Part shown: positions 63,298 to 64,000 of the stretch, piece by piece | How positions within the stretch are numbered: position 1 is the first letter of the stretch | How the letters are laid out: the number at the start of each line of letters is the position of its first letter | DNA from: Porphyromonas uenonis DSM 23387 = JCM 13868 | GTDB taxonomy: Bacteria; Bacteroidota; Bacteroidia; Bacteroidales; Porphyromonadaceae | Reading direction: 5' to 3' | NCBI RefSeq assembly: GCF_000482365.1 | Contig: NZ_KI535306.1 | Span: forward strand, 124,347 to 188,346 | DNA: 64,000 nt | Notes under the pieces: model-generated | Database searches by the model: none | Told to the model about the DNA's origin: nothing | What the model saw: only the letters and a program-made list of their open reading frames with translations | Made by a program: the position numbers and the translations under genes

Positions 63298-63600
63298 ATG
63301 GGCCAGGGACGCATCGCAGAGGAGCAGCAGGTCATTCGGCAAATGATCCAGCTCTACTGCAGGAAGAAAGAGGGAAATGAAACGCTCTGCGACAGTTGTC
63401 GCGAGCTACTCGAATACGCCACACGGCGACTAGACCGCTGCCACTACGGCGCAGCGAAGCCCACCTGCCGCAAATGCCCCATACACTGCTACCGACCCGA
63501 CATGAAAGCCCGCATTCAGACGGTGATGCGCTGGGCCGGTCCTCGTATGCTCTTCCACCACCCCCTCGCCGCCGTCAAGCATCTCCTCCGCGAGCTCTAA
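63298..63600 (+). CDS. YgbA-like nitrous-oxide-stimulated promoter family protein
   Basis: 100 aa, PF11756-like. Pattern: QMIQLYCRKKEG, LCDSCRELLEYATRRLDRCHYGAAKPTCRKCPIHCYRPDMKARIQTVMRWAGPRMLFHHPLAAVKHLL. Five conserved cysteines suggest a metal or Fe-S site. E. coli ygbA is induced by nitric oxide; the function is unsettled. ATG 63298 directly follows the mnmE stop; a longer frame from 63199 lies inside mnmE and is rejected. Confidence 0.85.
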   Translation: MGQGRIAEEQQVIRQMIQLYCRKKEGNETLCDSCRELLEYATRRLDRCHYGAAKPTCRKCPIHCYRPDMKARIQTVMRWAGPRMLFHHPLAAVKHLLREL

Positions 63601-63648
63601 TCTCCGCCCCCATACAAGGTTACAATTCGAAAGCAAAGCGACAAGTCC

Positions 63649-63894
63649 TGACGCTTTGTCACCTGTCCATGCCAATTCTCAGGGAAGAATTTCCCAATAC
63701 CTCACGAGGCAGCGAAATTTCCCCACGGAGGGCCGAAATCAAAGTTCGGAAGAATGAAATGAAACTTCGGAAGAAGCAAATCAAACTTCCGAAGTTTTTT
63801 TTCGTTCCTCGCTGGCTAATCCACGATCTCCACGGAGGGATCGTTCGATTTCCTCGATAGTGCCGTAAATAAAGTCACTCTGTATAATGTGTCA
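63649..63894. repeat. Third, divergent TGACGC-ended palindromic element
   Basis: The ends TGACGCTTTGTCA (63649) and ATAATGTGTCA (to 63894) resemble those at 56970 and 57228. Between are CTTCGGAAGAA units (RKNEMKL in translation) and CTCCACGGAGGGATCG palindromes. The gap 63601-64000 shows no gene. Confidence 0.6.
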
Positions 63895-63919
63895 CCCTAT
63901 GGAGACATCTAGAAATTTC

Positions 63920-63927
63920 GTACATTT
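63920..63927 (+). promoter_or_regulatory. -7 box near window end
   Basis: TACATTTG matches TAnnTTTG; it may serve a gene starting beyond the window, since no start codon with an open frame follows within it. Confidence 0.35.
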
Positions 63928-64000
63928 GCTGGCGATCAGGTACACATTTTCCTCGAAAATCAAGCGGATTTTCCAAAAACAGCCCTGTAATCAACTGACA

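Overview
The window looks like chromosomal DNA from a Porphyromonas-type Bacteroidota, probably nearer P. asaccharolytica/P. uenonis than P. gingivalis (inference; no 16S gene is present). Support: Bacteroidota promoters (TTTG ~20 bp upstream of TAnnTTTG) before many genes, few Shine-Dalgarno sites, a C10 (streptopain-type) protease, a type IX-secreted leucine-rich-repeat surface protein, a TonB-dependent receptor, Na+-decarboxylase subunits and an rSAM/lipoprotein locus.

Layout. 1-2158: C10 protease, cut by the window edge. 2481-10652 (+): nadE, polyprenyl diphosphate synthase, cvpA, sufB-sufC-sufD, EamA transporter. 10967-14068 (-): tRNA-Leu(UAG), then a nucleoside kinase/SUI1/TrmH-type methyltransferase/wHTH run. 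14292-16109 (+): Na/Pi cotransporter. 16515-20863 (-): ftsH-cdsA-flippase. 21004-23137 (-): oadG-like and oadB. 23444-24133 (-): AlkD-like gene whose start lies in a mobile element. 24566-27829 (-): TonB receptor and exported CbiK-like chelatase. 28034-34705 (-): PepSY membrane protein plus four corrin-ring genes, three of them two-domain fusions. 35057-36820: IS3-family element inside a palindromic repeat element. 37118-40519 (+): InlJ-like surface protein. 40896-45243 (+): three YGTPT-motif lipoproteins, their radical SAM/SPASM partner, queG and a BASS-type transporter. 45426-49482 (+): pepD, fabD, cdd, a cytidylate-kinase-like gene, a DUF695 gene. 49931-52009 (-): tetR-fabG-rluA. 52117-53286 (+): orphan sensor kinase. 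53465-54874 (-): two GYF_2/CD225 proteins. 55312-56889 (-): hipBA. 57447-63600 (+): ftsX, DUF3098, uppP, truB, queA, folK, mnmE, ygbA-like.

Systems. The locus most worth attention is the radical SAM/SPASM enzyme with three lipoproteins sharing a YGTPT motif. This is known to me only as a computationally defined rSAM/lipoprotein pairing without an assigned product. The TonB receptor, CbiK-like chelatase, PepSY protein and fused corrin enzymes suggest linked corrinoid/tetrapyrrole uptake and partial cobalt-early corrin synthesis; no CbiD or CbiJ/CobK is in the window.

Non-coding structure is unusually rich. A 175-bp MITE-like element (12-bp inverted ends, 5-bp target duplications) occurs at three sites; at one it supplies the start codon of the AlkD-like gene. 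A second element class has TGACGC-type inverted ends and holds arrays of short palindromes; one copy was split by the IS3 element. Arrays of 21-23 bp palindromic units with locus-specific sequences fill most of the longer intergenic gaps.
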